A stretch of DNA of 64,000 bases from positions 1 to 64,000 of the forward strand of contig CAYGTR010000001.1 in NCBI GenBank assembly GCA_964352855.1. Reading direction: 5' to 3'. This document shows, piece by piece, positions 1-7,298 of this stretch. This DNA is from Litorimonas sp964352855 (GTDB lineage Bacteria > Pseudomonadota > Alphaproteobacteria > Caulobacterales > Maricaulaceae). Both the position numbers and the translations under genes were made by a program. The notes under the pieces are model-generated. The model ran no database searches. It was given only the letters and a program-made list of their open reading frames with translations, and was not told the DNA's origin. The first letter of the stretch is position 1, and every line of letters begins with the position of its first letter.

Positions 1-2
1 GC

Positions 3-965
3 AAGGTGCGGTTCATTATCGACGGTACTGACGGCTATGTCAGCACGGTTGAGACAGGCATGGACACGCGGGCGGGCGAAGCGGCGAAGGTCGGCTCTAT
101 CATCGAAGTCTCGCCGCCTAGCTTGCGGACAGGTGACCGCAACATACAGGCTCTTGCGACGGGCAAGGATTATCACGGCAAGCCCCGTAACGGACTTGTC
201 GGAAATTACGCAATAGCGACGAGCGGCCCAGAGGATTGGGTAGACGGCAGCGGTAGCAGAAGTGCGGCACATATGCGGGCGCACAGGTTGCGGCTCGCAA
301 CGCTAGTTAAGGCGGGCGTGGTGCAAGTCGCGAGCAAGGATAAGGACGGCGACCCCAATGACTGGCGCGTGCCAGAAGATTTTGAAGAGCGGGCTATCTC
401 TTTAGATTTAAAACAGGGCCGCGCGTCAGGCGTGAAGCTACTCTCGCGCCAAGACTTGGAGGCACAGCTGGTCAGTCCCGGTGCAACGTGGCTTGACCGC
501 GCGCAGGTGAACTGGGGCAGAGGCGGCATTGCGGGTATTAGCACAAAGTCGAGTGCATTTGCTAAAGAGCTGGACACAGCCTTCCAGCAGCGCCGCACAT
601 GGCTGATTGAGCAAGGCTACGCAGAGCTATGCCAAGACGCGCAGAAGACCTCTGTCATCTACAAACGCGGCTATGTGAAAGCCCTAGAGACGGAAGGGTT
701 CAATGCTGCAACCGAGAAGCTGGAGAACATGACAGGTAAAGCGCATGTTGCAGCGCAGTCAGGACGGTTGATTGAAGGCACAGTCTCGCAGAAATACGAA
801 CTCCCTCACGGCCCCCATGCAATGATTGAAACGCAGCGAGCTTTCTATCTCGTGCCTTGGGAGAGCCACTACGCGCAGAAGTGGGGGAGGCGTATCAAAG
901 GTCGCGTGTTGAGCGGTGGCGGCATTGATTGGGATGTGGGGCGTAGTCGAGGGATTGGGCGGTGA
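3..965 (+). CDS. DUF3363 relaxase, C-terminal part (cut by window edge)
   Basis: This is the C-terminal half of a conjugative relaxase of the VirD2-like DUF3363 family, which nicks and pilots plasmid or ICE DNA during transfer. The frame is open to the left edge and the first in-frame candidate (GTG at 6) sits inside the conserved KVRFIIDG segment, so the gene must begin upstream. Family marks seen are the block ending in ATWLDRAQVNWG (about residues 155-168), QRRTWLIEQGYAEL near 190, and the closing segment YLVPWESHYAQKWG followed by GGGIDWDVGRSRGIGR. The catalytic N-terminal region with the nicking tyrosine is not in the window. Its base composition is clearly richer in G+C than the genes that follow, fitting foreign origin. 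Whether the full gene is intact cannot be seen. Confidence 0.82.
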   Translation, partial: KVRFIIDGTDGYVSTVETGMDTRAGEAAKVGSIIEVSPPSLRTGDRNIQALATGKDYHGKPRNGLVGNYAIATSGPEDWVDGSGSRSAAHMRAHRLRLATLVKAGVVQVASKDKDGDPNDWRVPEDFEERAISLDLKQGRASGVKLLSRQDLEAQLVSPGATWLDRAQVNWGRGGIAGISTKSSAFAKELDTAFQQRRTWLIEQGYAELCQDAQKTSVIYKRGYVKALETEGFNAATEKLENMTGKAHVAAQSGRLIEGTVSQKYELPHGPHAMIETQRAFYLVPWESHYAQKWGRRIKGRVLSGGGIDWDVGRSRGIGR

Positions 966-1102
966 AACACAAAACTTAGTAAAAAACAAACTAATAGATA
1001 GAGGTATCAAAAAATTAATAAAAGTTTAAGGCGATTTTACTGGATTTTTAACGTTTCCCACCCTATTTCCCATATATGAGTTACGTTACTAACGATTGAC
1101 TC

Positions 1103-1936
1103 GTGAGCATTAACCGCCACGATCCGCTATCTGGCGCTGCACCTGGCAGTGTCAACCTTCCGCGTGCGCCATTGGTGCGTGTGATGGCTCAACTTGTTTT
1201 CAATCCAATCGCAAAAATTGCTAATCCAGACTTGCCTGCAGTATCTGACTTCCAAGATAAAATTCGTGGGGTGTTCCCTAAGTTCAGGCGAGATGATGGG
1301 CAAGTTTTTGACTTCACTGTCGATGCCAATCAAGTTTCTTTCCAATCTACAGCTTCGGCAGTTTGGCTCTTTTTTGACTCGGCTGATAATTATCGTGTGA
1401 CTTTGAGTGCAGATAGACTGACACTGGAAGCAGCACCTAATTGCTATAATGGACGGACTGTATTTTTAGAGCAATTCAAAAGGCTTGTTGATTCATTCGT
1501 TGAGGCATTTCCTGATGTGTCGGGCCTCGGTGTTGGTTATCGTTATGTTAGCCAATGTAAAGATGAACTAATTTTAGAAAACCTGAATGACTACATAGAG
1601 AATGAGTTGATTGGTGTCGTGGCAGCGAGTGCTGGATGGCGTCAAAATATTGAAAGTACACTTTCGCGTATTTCGGCTAAAACAGACGAAGGACAAGCCT
1701 CTTGGCAATGGGGCCTCATTCCAGAAGGGCAAACACATGACCCCTTGGTTATGCAGCCGTTTAATGAGAGAAGTTGGGTTCTTGATATTGATTCGACTCG
1801 GGTTATTGAGGTTAATGACAGTTTGAATTCCGAGGCTATTATGAAAAGCCTTGGGGAGGTTTCGAACCGTGCATATGCTATATTTCGTTGGTGCGTTAAG
1901 CCAAGTTTTCTTAAGTTCTATGGAGGAGATGTATGA
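1103..1936 (+). CDS. TIGR04255-like protein, first gene of a three-gene accessory cassette
   Basis: The 277-residue product resembles the sporadically distributed TIGR04255 family. It has the N-terminal PRAPLVRVMAQLVFNPI segment that those proteins use in the form NAPLVEVxxxxxF, a middle part with GLGVGYRYV, and a C-terminal helix with RAYAIFRWCV. The biochemical role of the family is unknown. The start is GTG at 1103, directly upstream of the conserved segment; no strong ribosome site is visible. The stop overlaps the next start by 4 bp (ATGA), so translation is probably coupled. There is no signal peptide or membrane helix. Base composition is much more A+T rich than the relaxase before it. 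Lying between a relaxase remnant and the flagellar locus, it is probably accessory DNA. Confidence 0.6.
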   Translation: MSINRHDPLSGAAPGSVNLPRAPLVRVMAQLVFNPIAKIANPDLPAVSDFQDKIRGVFPKFRRDDGQVFDFTVDANQVSFQSTASAVWLFFDSADNYRVTLSADRLTLEAAPNCYNGRTVFLEQFKRLVDSFVEAFPDVSGLGVGYRYVSQCKDELILENLNDYIENELIGVVAASAGWRQNIESTLSRISAKTDEGQASWQWGLIPEGQTHDPLVMQPFNERSWVLDIDSTRVIEVNDSLNSEAIMKSLGEVSNRAYAIFRWCVKPSFLKFYGGDV

Positions 1937-2526
1937 CTGATACTAGTATTGCAAGCCAATGGGCTCCACTAGGGACTGAAATACGTACGCCATCTGCTTT
2001 CGATTCAAGTCGTCTTATTAATCGACAGAAAACGCAATCTACTACGCTGTTTCCTTTCTCTAAGCCATCAAGCCGACTTATCCAACAACTCCGCAAGCAG
2101 TCTGGCCTCAACTGGACTGAATTAGCGCTTATGGTTGGTGTTGATCGGAGAACACTGAACAATTGGGCGAATGGAAAAGAAGTGGCTCGTGACAATCTAG
2201 ATCACATTCAAAAGTTAGCAACAGCGATGTTAAATAACAGCAGTCGTTTTTCGAGTCAGAATCGCGATGCACTTCTAAGCACGAATGAACAAGGTGACAG
2301 TATTATTGATCTGTTTAGGGCACGGCTGTATGATCTGGCAGGAGAAGCACTCTCGTCTGCTTTGGCTGCGGACAGTGTAATTGAGCGAACAGATGGTACT
2401 GGCTTTAAGCCGAAGCATGTCGATACTCGACCGTTAAGCGAGCGACTTACAGCTGATTATGAAGTTAAAAAATGTGATAGCGATCTTCCACTTTCGGAAG
2501 GCGAATGGCTATCATGGGATGATTGA
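1933..2526 (+). CDS. HTH-domain protein of accessory cassette
   Basis: This 197-residue protein has a clear XRE-like helix-turn-helix around residues 47-100: LIRQL-like entry helix, then SGLNWTELALMVGVDRRTLN as helix-turn-helix and NWANGKE as the following turn, with a helix ending in KLATAML. The flanks are not recognised. The N-terminal 45 residues are probably disordered, and the C-terminal 90 residues are charged and hydrophilic. It overlaps the upstream gene by 4 bp and the downstream gene by 4 bp (TTGA), so the three form one translational unit. It may be the cassette's own regulator, or a DNA-binding part of its function. No partner operator could be identified. Confidence 0.65.
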   Translation: MTDTSIASQWAPLGTEIRTPSAFDSSRLINRQKTQSTTLFPFSKPSSRLIQQLRKQSGLNWTELALMVGVDRRTLNNWANGKEVARDNLDHIQKLATAMLNNSSRFSSQNRDALLSTNEQGDSIIDLFRARLYDLAGEALSSALAADSVIERTDGTGFKPKHVDTRPLSERLTADYEVKKCDSDLPLSEGEWLSWDD

Positions 2527-3314
2527 TCTTTTCAGTGCTAACAGAATGGCGACAAGGTGATTTTACCACGGATGCATCTGTTGCCATTCGTTTAGCGCAT
2601 CATGAAAAACATGGTCCCCGCCCTAAGGGGAGTAAAGATCATAAAGGCATGGTCGTTGTGAGCCAAACTTGCGATATTATTCGCGAGGTTGAGAAACAAG
2701 GAACCGTGATTGTGGCAAGTCTTATCGAGGTAAGTCCTGAGATTTATGCCAATGTGAGACGCAAGTCAGCACCCCGCTACATTGTGATGCCAGAGGCAGG
2801 AGAAAACATAGTAGCTGACCTAACAACAATGATGACAGTTGAAAAGCCGCTAGTTGCTCAATGGAGCCGCGTTGTAGGCTTCAACGATCGAGAGCGTATT
2901 AATTTTAGCCGAGCCGTTGCTTTGTTTTTCTCAAGGCCGGCGTTCCCCGATAGCTTAGTTTGTTCTCTTGGAAAATTCAGGAAGGAAGTTCTGAGAAAAG
3001 GACCTAAGTCGTCAACAGAATTTGGTAAAATACTCAATTGTGTTGAAGAATTTCGTATCAATGAAATCGCAGATGGGCAGTATCAGCTGCTCGTTTTCCT
3101 TGTTGAAATGCCCGAGCTAGACGGCAAACGCAATCGTGATGAAATTGCCCAAATGGTCGAAAGCTCTGTAAGAGTTGCCCTAGGCGACAGTGGCTTGGAG
3201 GCGTTGATTGATACGCCAATACTTGTGACAACCGCTGACGACCAAACTGCGAGAGATTATCTAAATAGCATACCTCTAGATTTGAATATATTGAGCTTCC
3301 CTATAAATGCATAG
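2523..3314 (+). CDS. uncharacterised protein with SQTCD motif, third gene of cassette
   Basis: A 263-residue soluble protein that I cannot assign to a named family. The most distinctive piece is VVVSQTCDIIR (about residues 44-54), a hydrophobic strand followed by Ser-Gln-Thr-Cys-Asp. An SQxCD-type strand occurs in several uncharacterised proteins found in accessory and phage-related loci, and the Cys-Asp pair could be catalytic or metal binding. Later come a segment FSRAVALFFSRPAFPDSL near residue 125 and an acidic C-terminal half. The start is TTG at 2523, in a TTGA overlap with the upstream stop and preceded by GGGAT; no better ATG lies near. No signal peptide is present. The conserved gene order suggests the three products work together; a defence or toxin-like role is only a guess. 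Confidence 0.5.
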   Translation: MIFSVLTEWRQGDFTTDASVAIRLAHHEKHGPRPKGSKDHKGMVVVSQTCDIIREVEKQGTVIVASLIEVSPEIYANVRRKSAPRYIVMPEAGENIVADLTTMMTVEKPLVAQWSRVVGFNDRERINFSRAVALFFSRPAFPDSLVCSLGKFRKEVLRKGPKSSTEFGKILNCVEEFRINEIADGQYQLLVFLVEMPELDGKRNRDEIAQMVESSVRVALGDSGLEALIDTPILVTTADDQTARDYLNSIPLDLNILSFPINA

Positions 3315-3345
3315 GGGACAAATTAATTGGAACTAAGAGCTATGG

Positions 3346-3383
3346 CCTTGCCTCACAAAAACCCTAACTCCTTGCCTCACAAA
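3346..3383 (+). repeat. 14-bp direct repeat pair at the edge of the accessory segment
   Basis: CCTTGCCTCACAAA occurs twice, at 3346-3359 and 3370-3383, 24 bp apart start to start, just after the accessory cassette and before the regulatory genes. It could be protein-binding repeats, a remnant of a recombination site, or chance. Nothing else is seen between 3315 and 3494. Confidence 0.4.
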
Positions 3384-3494
3384 TGACTTGCGCAGCTTTC
3401 TAACTCACTGTAATTGTTAACTTAATGGAAAGCGCTAAGCCTTCTCGGCCGCACCATTTTAGGTTTTTGTGTGTAAATTCGAGTCTTTGGAGTC

Positions 3495-4241
3495 TCAGAT
3501 AGCTATGTCGAGATCTGCCTCACCTCCGGGGGTGTTTGGCGTGTAAAGTAGACCGCGTTGCATCGCAAAGATAGCCGCAGAGGTACGGTCATTTGTTTGG
3601 GTTTTTAGGTAAATGTTTCTGAGGTAGCCCGTTACAGTATGCAAAGAGATACCCAGAATTTCGGCGACAACCCCATTGCTTTTGCCGCGTGCGATCCATT
3701 GTAAAATCTGGCGTTCTCTATCTGTTAATTTAACTGTTTCGGAATCGGTTTCTGCTTGAACCATGCAAATTTTAAGATGGCAGGCTTGCGATTGCACCAA
3801 GAGCGTACTGACCAAAGCGGATAATCGGGCTTGTCCTGCGCTTTGCGTATGTGTTCGGTTTATATTAAATGTGAAAATCCCAACACAGTTCAAGGGAGAA
3901 AATGTTGGTATCAACAACATATTATGATCTGGGTTTAATTCTCCTAAAAGCGAGACATGAGAGCTCGAATTTATAGCTTCTAATATATCATCGTCAGGAG
4001 TGAGGTGACATGTGACCGCGTGTAAATTTGGGAAATTGGCTTTGTAAAAGACAGTTGCCAATGCAGAGTAATTTGTAGAATTTTGATCATGTGCCCCACC
4101 ACATTTGGCGGCAAAGCTTATCCCGCAATTTTGTCCGTCCATGACGGATAGCGGTGTTAATTGATGATAGGCAATCGGTGCAATCTCTTCTGACCCGATA
4201 AGGTTTGAGAATTTGCTTAAGACTGTTTCAATTACTATCAT
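3495..4241 (-). CDS. LuxR-type transcription regulator (VisN/VisR-like size and context)
   Basis: A 248-residue protein with a C-terminal LuxR/GerE helix-turn-helix at about residues 172-232: LTDRERQILQWIARGKS, then AEILGISLHTVTGYLRNIYLKT. The N-terminal 165 residues look like a ligand-sensing or autoinducer-binding-type fold, but the usual acyl-homoserine-lactone contact residues are not evident, so a signal cannot be named. The HTH is clearly related to that of the second LuxR protein at 5791-6555. Size, pairing and position beside flagellar genes recall VisN and VisR, the LuxR-type flagellar master regulators of rhizobia; this is inference from context. It lies 14 nt downstream of the receiver gene on the same strand, so the two are probably co-transcribed. 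Confidence 0.75.
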   Translation of the reverse strand: MIVIETVLSKFSNLIGSEEIAPIAYHQLTPLSVMDGQNCGISFAAKCGGAHDQNSTNYSALATVFYKANFPNLHAVTCHLTPDDDILEAINSSSHVSLLGELNPDHNMLLIPTFSPLNCVGIFTFNINRTHTQSAGQARLSALVSTLLVQSQACHLKICMVQAETDSETVKLTDRERQILQWIARGKSNGVVAEILGISLHTVTGYLRNIYLKTQTNDRTSAAIFAMQRGLLYTPNTPGGEADLDIAI

Positions 4242-4255
4242 GTCAAACCTTTCCG

Positions 4256-4675
4256 TTATGCCGCGTTTTCCGTTAAGACAGGGCCTGATTGGCCCTTTTC
4301 TAAGAGAACTTCCCGTGCACTGAAGAATTTTAGTAAAAAGAGCGGCAGGTCTGATTTTTCAATAATCGCATCAACCCCCAAGGTTGTCGGATCTTCTAAG
4401 TAGTCGATATCTATATTATCGGAAATCATGACAAGCGGACATATGCCAATATATTGCTTGAGGATCGGAACTGAAAACTTACCGGAAATAGACGCGGCTA
4501 AAAGATTATCCAATAAGATGATGTCAAATTTATGTGTTAAAAGCTGGTCGATTGCAGTGCTGCATTTGAAAGCGTGGTGAACCTCAAAGGGTTGTTTTCC
4601 CACTATTTTTTTTATTGTACGGGTGAGAATTTCTTTCTCCAACACATCATCATCAATTAATAGAATATTTGTCAT
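4256..4675 (-). CDS. stand-alone response-regulator receiver domain
   Basis: A single receiver domain of about 139 residues: NILLIDDD gives the acidic pocket near residues 7-10, DIILLDN gives the likely phospho-acceptor aspartate near residue 55, VMISDN holds the conserved Ser of strand 4, and IIEKSD holds the conserved lysine. There is no output domain. I place the start at ATG 4675, because the alternative GTG five codons upstream lies beside the 13-bp palindrome at 4688-4700 and has no ribosome site. It is followed by the LuxR-type gene 14 nt downstream. The kinase that phosphorylates it is not adjacent. It may modulate the LuxR regulator or compete with other receivers for phosphate. Confidence 0.72.
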   Translation of the reverse strand: MTNILLIDDDVLEKEILTRTIKKIVGKQPFEVHHAFKCSTAIDQLLTHKFDIILLDNLLAASISGKFSVPILKQYIGICPLVMISDNIDIDYLEDPTTLGVDAIIEKSDLPLFLLKFFSAREVLLEKGQSGPVLTENAA

Positions 4676-4687
4676 AGTTAAAAAATG

Positions 4688-4700
4688 CACTAAAATAGTG
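4688..4700. promoter_or_regulatory. 13-bp palindrome, motility-locus operator family, site 1
   Basis: CACTAAAATAGTG is a dyad with 5-bp arms around AAA. It lies between the receiver gene (-) and the XRE gene (+). On the + strand it is followed at once by TATTATAT, a -10-like stretch. It matches seven further sites across the locus. Confidence 0.6.
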
Positions 4701-4910
4701 TATTATATATTAAGCACTTAAAACTATCTAAAAGTTCCCCTGTATCAGTTTGGCGACAACCAAGGGGTGTGATTACACCATTTGTTAAGTATTTCTGTCT
4801 CACTATGGTAAAGGTCGAATCATCCGATTTATTTGGATAACCTAACGCATAAAATTGGTTTTTTACCGGTTTTCAATGTCCACCACTGAAGCATAATAAT
4901 GAGGGCACTC

Positions 4911-5285
4911 ATGGATCTGAATGAAATTGAAAACCATATTGGCAAGCAGATAAAGCTGCTGCGATTATCACGTAAAATCTCGCAAAAAGAACTCGCGAAA
5001 AAGATGGGTATTACCTATCAACAGGTTCAAAAATATGAAAACGGCCTGAATAAAATTTCGGTCAGCCGCCTTTGGCAAGTGTGTGATATTTTTGAAATCT
5101 CGCCAAATTTTCTTTTCGACGATATTCTGACAGACGATGCGGGCTCTAAAAAGGCAGCTCCGCTGATTCCAAATAGCCTCGCAACGTCCCAAGACATGAA
5201 ACTTATGCTGGCGTTTAAGAAAATCGATGACAGTTCCAAGCGTGCCCTCATGATAAAATTGTGTCAGGCCATGGCAACAGACTAA
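4911..5285 (+). CDS. XRE-family transcription regulator, copy 1
   Basis: A 124-residue cytoplasmic DNA-binding protein with an N-terminal XRE/Cro helix-turn-helix at about residues 8-65: IGKQIKLLRL, then ISQKELAKKMGITYQQVQKY, then ENGLNKISVSRLWQV and a C-terminal helical tail that could dimerise. It is a clear paralogue of the protein at 41529-41828; both share the pattern QQVQKYE-G-N-ISV-RLWQ. The start at 4911 is favoured because GAGGG stands 5 nt upstream; an ATG four codons earlier (4899) lacks such a site. The promoter region carries palindrome site 1. It converges on the small gene at 5293-5592 with a 7-nt gap. It is a candidate regulator for the motility operators. Confidence 0.85.
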   Translation: MDLNEIENHIGKQIKLLRLSRKISQKELAKKMGITYQQVQKYENGLNKISVSRLWQVCDIFEISPNFLFDDILTDDAGSKKAAPLIPNSLATSQDMKLMLAFKKIDDSSKRALMIKLCQAMATD

Positions 5286-5292
5286 TTTCGTT

Positions 5293-5592
5293 TTAATTAT
5301 CTAAGAAGTTTCGAAGGTCTCTCAAGAGACTTTCTTTCATGGCTATGAGCAAATCTGTCTCATTTTCTGAGCGACTAATGAGAGTGAAAACAAAATCACA
5401 TTTTGCAATCACATCTTCTATAGTCTCGGCTGAAAAGTCGAGCACAGCTTTGACACATCTGTCATATTGGAGCGAGAGCGCATCGACATCGCTGTCCTCC
5501 ATAATGGTATCTGCGATAAATGTGTTTAGCTCATCATAGATTTCTGCTTCTATTTCAAGAAGGTTTTGAAGCGCTTTTGATTGTTTCGGCAT
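5293..5592 (-). CDS. small helical protein next to XRE gene
   Basis: A 99-residue acidic, almost wholly alpha-helical protein of unknown function. It has no signal peptide or membrane segment. Helices run roughly 5-32, 36-60 and 63-97. It resembles in size, helical layout and position the 122-residue protein at 41156-41524, which also stands beside an XRE gene: both have an N-terminal helix, an acidic turn, a segment ETIEDVIAKCDFV versus RTLDDAKAILKLW, and a C-terminal helix ending in FLD. This suggests a recurrent partner pair, but homology by eye is weak. It is convergent with the XRE gene. Confidence 0.6.
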   Translation of the reverse strand: MPKQSKALQNLLEIEAEIYDELNTFIADTIMEDSDVDALSLQYDRCVKAVLDFSAETIEDVIAKCDFVFTLISRSENETDLLIAMKESLLRDLRNFLDN

Positions 5593-5734
5593 GATCTCAA
5601 CAGTGTTTTGTTATTATGAAAACACTCAATAAGACAAAGAGATGTAATGAAAACGCGATTAACTTGAGGGTTGAGTCTTAACGTTAACTAGTAAGTGAGA
5701 ACTGTAAACAACGCTTATAGGTGGTATGTGTATT

Positions 5735-5762
5735 GAGAGGTGTTTCAATATGGAACACTCTC
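5735..5762 (-). terminator. hairpin downstream of LuxR-type gene
   Basis: GAGAGGTGTT at 5735-5744 pairs with AACACTCTC at 5754-5762 (one bulged G) around a 9-nt loop. On the minus strand it falls about 30 nt past the stop of the LuxR gene. No good U-run follows, so the terminator call is weak. Confidence 0.35.
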
Positions 5763-5790
5763 AAGCTCCTAAAATTAATAAACGTATTAA

Positions 5791-6555
5791 TCAGAGGTCG
5801 ATTAATCTTTCACCAACGCCGCGTAAGGCTGCAGTCGTGCGATCCGATGTTCCGGTCTTGAGATATATGCTACGTAAATATCCATTCACTGTATGCTGAG
5901 AAATGCCAATAATATCGGCAATGACAGAATTGCTTTTACCTCGTGCGACCCATGTTAAAATTTGCTTTTCTCTGTTCGTTAGTTGCTTAATCACTTTATT
6001 ATTCCGACGCCGAATTAGGCAATATGCTTGATGGGCGCTTTGGCAGACCCAGTGTAATTGTCGGATGTCTTGCTGCGTTAGCGTTTTTTCCGTGTTTGTC
6101 GCTTCTAAGACAAAACAGCCGCTTCTGCCATTTGATCCGTGAACCGGAAACACAATGCCTGATAAAGTGTCAAGGGCGTGCAAAGTCTTGAAGAGGTTCA
6201 ATTGTTCTTCAGACAAATAGTCAAAATGTGAAGTCTGCTTAAATAAGGTAGGCTTGTCGCAACGTTTTGACGTATGAATAAATGATCTATTCGCATCAAA
6301 TAGAGCTGCCTTATTCACGATAAATGGATTCACATTTTTCCCCCGAAGAGAAAAATAATGATTATCAAAATCTCGTGATCCCGCAGGGGGCATATGGTAA
6401 TATGTTAACGCATTAAATCCAAAGGATTGAATGTAATCAAAAACGACATTCCAGATTTCATCAGAAATTAATGCCCGATCAATGGAGACAAAGATATTAT
6501 CTAATCCGATTGGTACGGATTCTTTATTTTTAACGTTCTTTATGCTTTTTAACAT
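5791..6555 (-). CDS. LuxR-type transcription regulator with N-terminal sensor-like domain
   Basis: A 254-residue regulator. The C-terminal HTH of the LuxR/GerE class spans about residues 188-246 (LTNREKQILTWVARGKS, then IIGISQHTVNGYLRSIYLKT). The N-terminal 170 residues fit an autoinducer-binding-like fold: FGFNALTYYHMPP near 48, then LSGIVFPVHGSNGRSG near 130, which resembles the G-x-x-x-P-hydrophobic-HG block of LuxR-type sensors. No LuxI-type synthase is present, so if it binds a signal it is a solo. It is paralogous to the protein at 3495-4241. A 19-bp dyad lies 24-42 nt upstream of its start and could be autoregulatory. Its place beside flagellar genes suggests control of motility (inference). 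Confidence 0.78.
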   Translation of the reverse strand: MLKSIKNVKNKESVPIGLDNIFVSIDRALISDEIWNVVFDYIQSFGFNALTYYHMPPAGSRDFDNHYFSLRGKNVNPFIVNKAALFDANRSFIHTSKRCDKPTLFKQTSHFDYLSEEQLNLFKTLHALDTLSGIVFPVHGSNGRSGCFVLEATNTEKTLTQQDIRQLHWVCQSAHQAYCLIRRRNNKVIKQLTNREKQILTWVARGKSNSVIADIIGISQHTVNGYLRSIYLKTGTSDRTTAALRGVGERLIDL

Positions 6556-6578
6556 GTGTTATTCGTCCAGCCCGACAA

Positions 6579-6597
6579 GAATCATCCCACATGATTC
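6579..6597. promoter_or_regulatory. 19-bp dyad upstream of LuxR-type gene
   Basis: GAATCATCCCACATGATTC has perfect 7-bp arms with a 5-bp centre. It lies in the leader of the LuxR-type gene that starts at 6555. A second, smaller dyad (ATCAC-N6-GTGAT) is at 6608-6623. LuxR-type dimers bind dyads of about this length, so it may be an autoregulatory site. Confidence 0.45.
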
Positions 6598-6710
6598 GTT
6601 TATCATAATCACGAATGTGTGATATTTAAAGAAGAATTAAGAGAATCACAGTGAAAATGCACTTTTAAGTTTTTAATACCGCCGTGATCATGGATGTTTT
6701 TGATATTGGA

Positions 6711-7298
6711 TCATTGCGTTTTGCGAAGCTCAGCATTCCGATTAGCGATCACAAGGCTGATTTCATAAGATGTCTTCGCATTCATTTCCGACATAATGAG
6801 CCCCGCCTTGGCGCTATTCATATCCCGCAAGAAACCCGCCGCGAAGCTGGGGGCCATACTATCGAATATTTCAGCAGCTTTTTTGGGTTTCATGGTTTCA
6901 TACATGGAAATCAGATGTTCCAAGTCCGAGGAGGCAATTTTCTCAATCTGCTCGAGTTGGGTTTGCACAGAGTCTTTTGTCATTTGAATGTTCGCAAGTT
7001 GTTGGTCGAGTTTAGTCTCTAAGGCTGCGAGCGCCTTTTCACGCTTCGCCAGCGCAAGCCCGCGCTCGTCCAAGCGCTCTTGTTCTATCAAAAGAGCTTC
7101 GGCTAAGCTGCTGGTAACACAGACGTCATTTAGAGCTTTCTCCGACATGTCTGTTGTCTTACTCAAACCTCCGACCGCTTCGGCAGGCCCATCCGTTACA
7201 CTGTCATCTTCAGCTTTCGCCAAGGACAAATTCGTCAGTTGTAATACACATATAAGGCCGAAACTGCCGGCAATGATAGGAAGGATACGGCTTTTCAT
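6711..7298 (-). CDS. motE: MotE-family periplasmic protein
   Basis: A 195-residue exported protein with an N-terminal signal or anchor (MKSRILPIIAGSFGLICVLQ), a coiled-coil middle (residues about 65-115, rich in Leu, Glu and Lys) and a C-terminal MgtE-N-like helical domain with YETMKPKKAAEIFDSM and SAKAGLIMSEMNAK. That arrangement is the hallmark of MotE, a periplasmic chaperone which in rhizobia helps fold the stator-associated protein MotC. A MotC-like candidate is encoded at 21229-23007. It overlaps the upstream DUF6468 gene by 4 bp, giving the order fliL, DUF6468, motE, common in alphaproteobacterial flagellar loci. The start shown is the only good ATG before the signal sequence. Confidence 0.8.
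   Translation of the reverse strand: MKSRILPIIAGSFGLICVLQLTNLSLAKAEDDSVTDGPAEAVGGLSKTTDMSEKALNDVCVTSSLAEALLIEQERLDERGLALAKREKALAALETKLDQQLANIQMTKDSVQTQLEQIEKIASSDLEHLISMYETMKPKKAAEIFDSMAPSFAAGFLRDMNSAKAGLIMSEMNAKTSYEISLVIANRNAELRKTQ

Noticed and set aside
1015..1029. TTAA-N7-TTAA (TTAATAAAAGTTTAA) upstream of the accessory cassette
   Set aside because: It fits the CtrA spacing, but the stretch is very A/T-rich and belongs to foreign-looking DNA, so chance is the better explanation.
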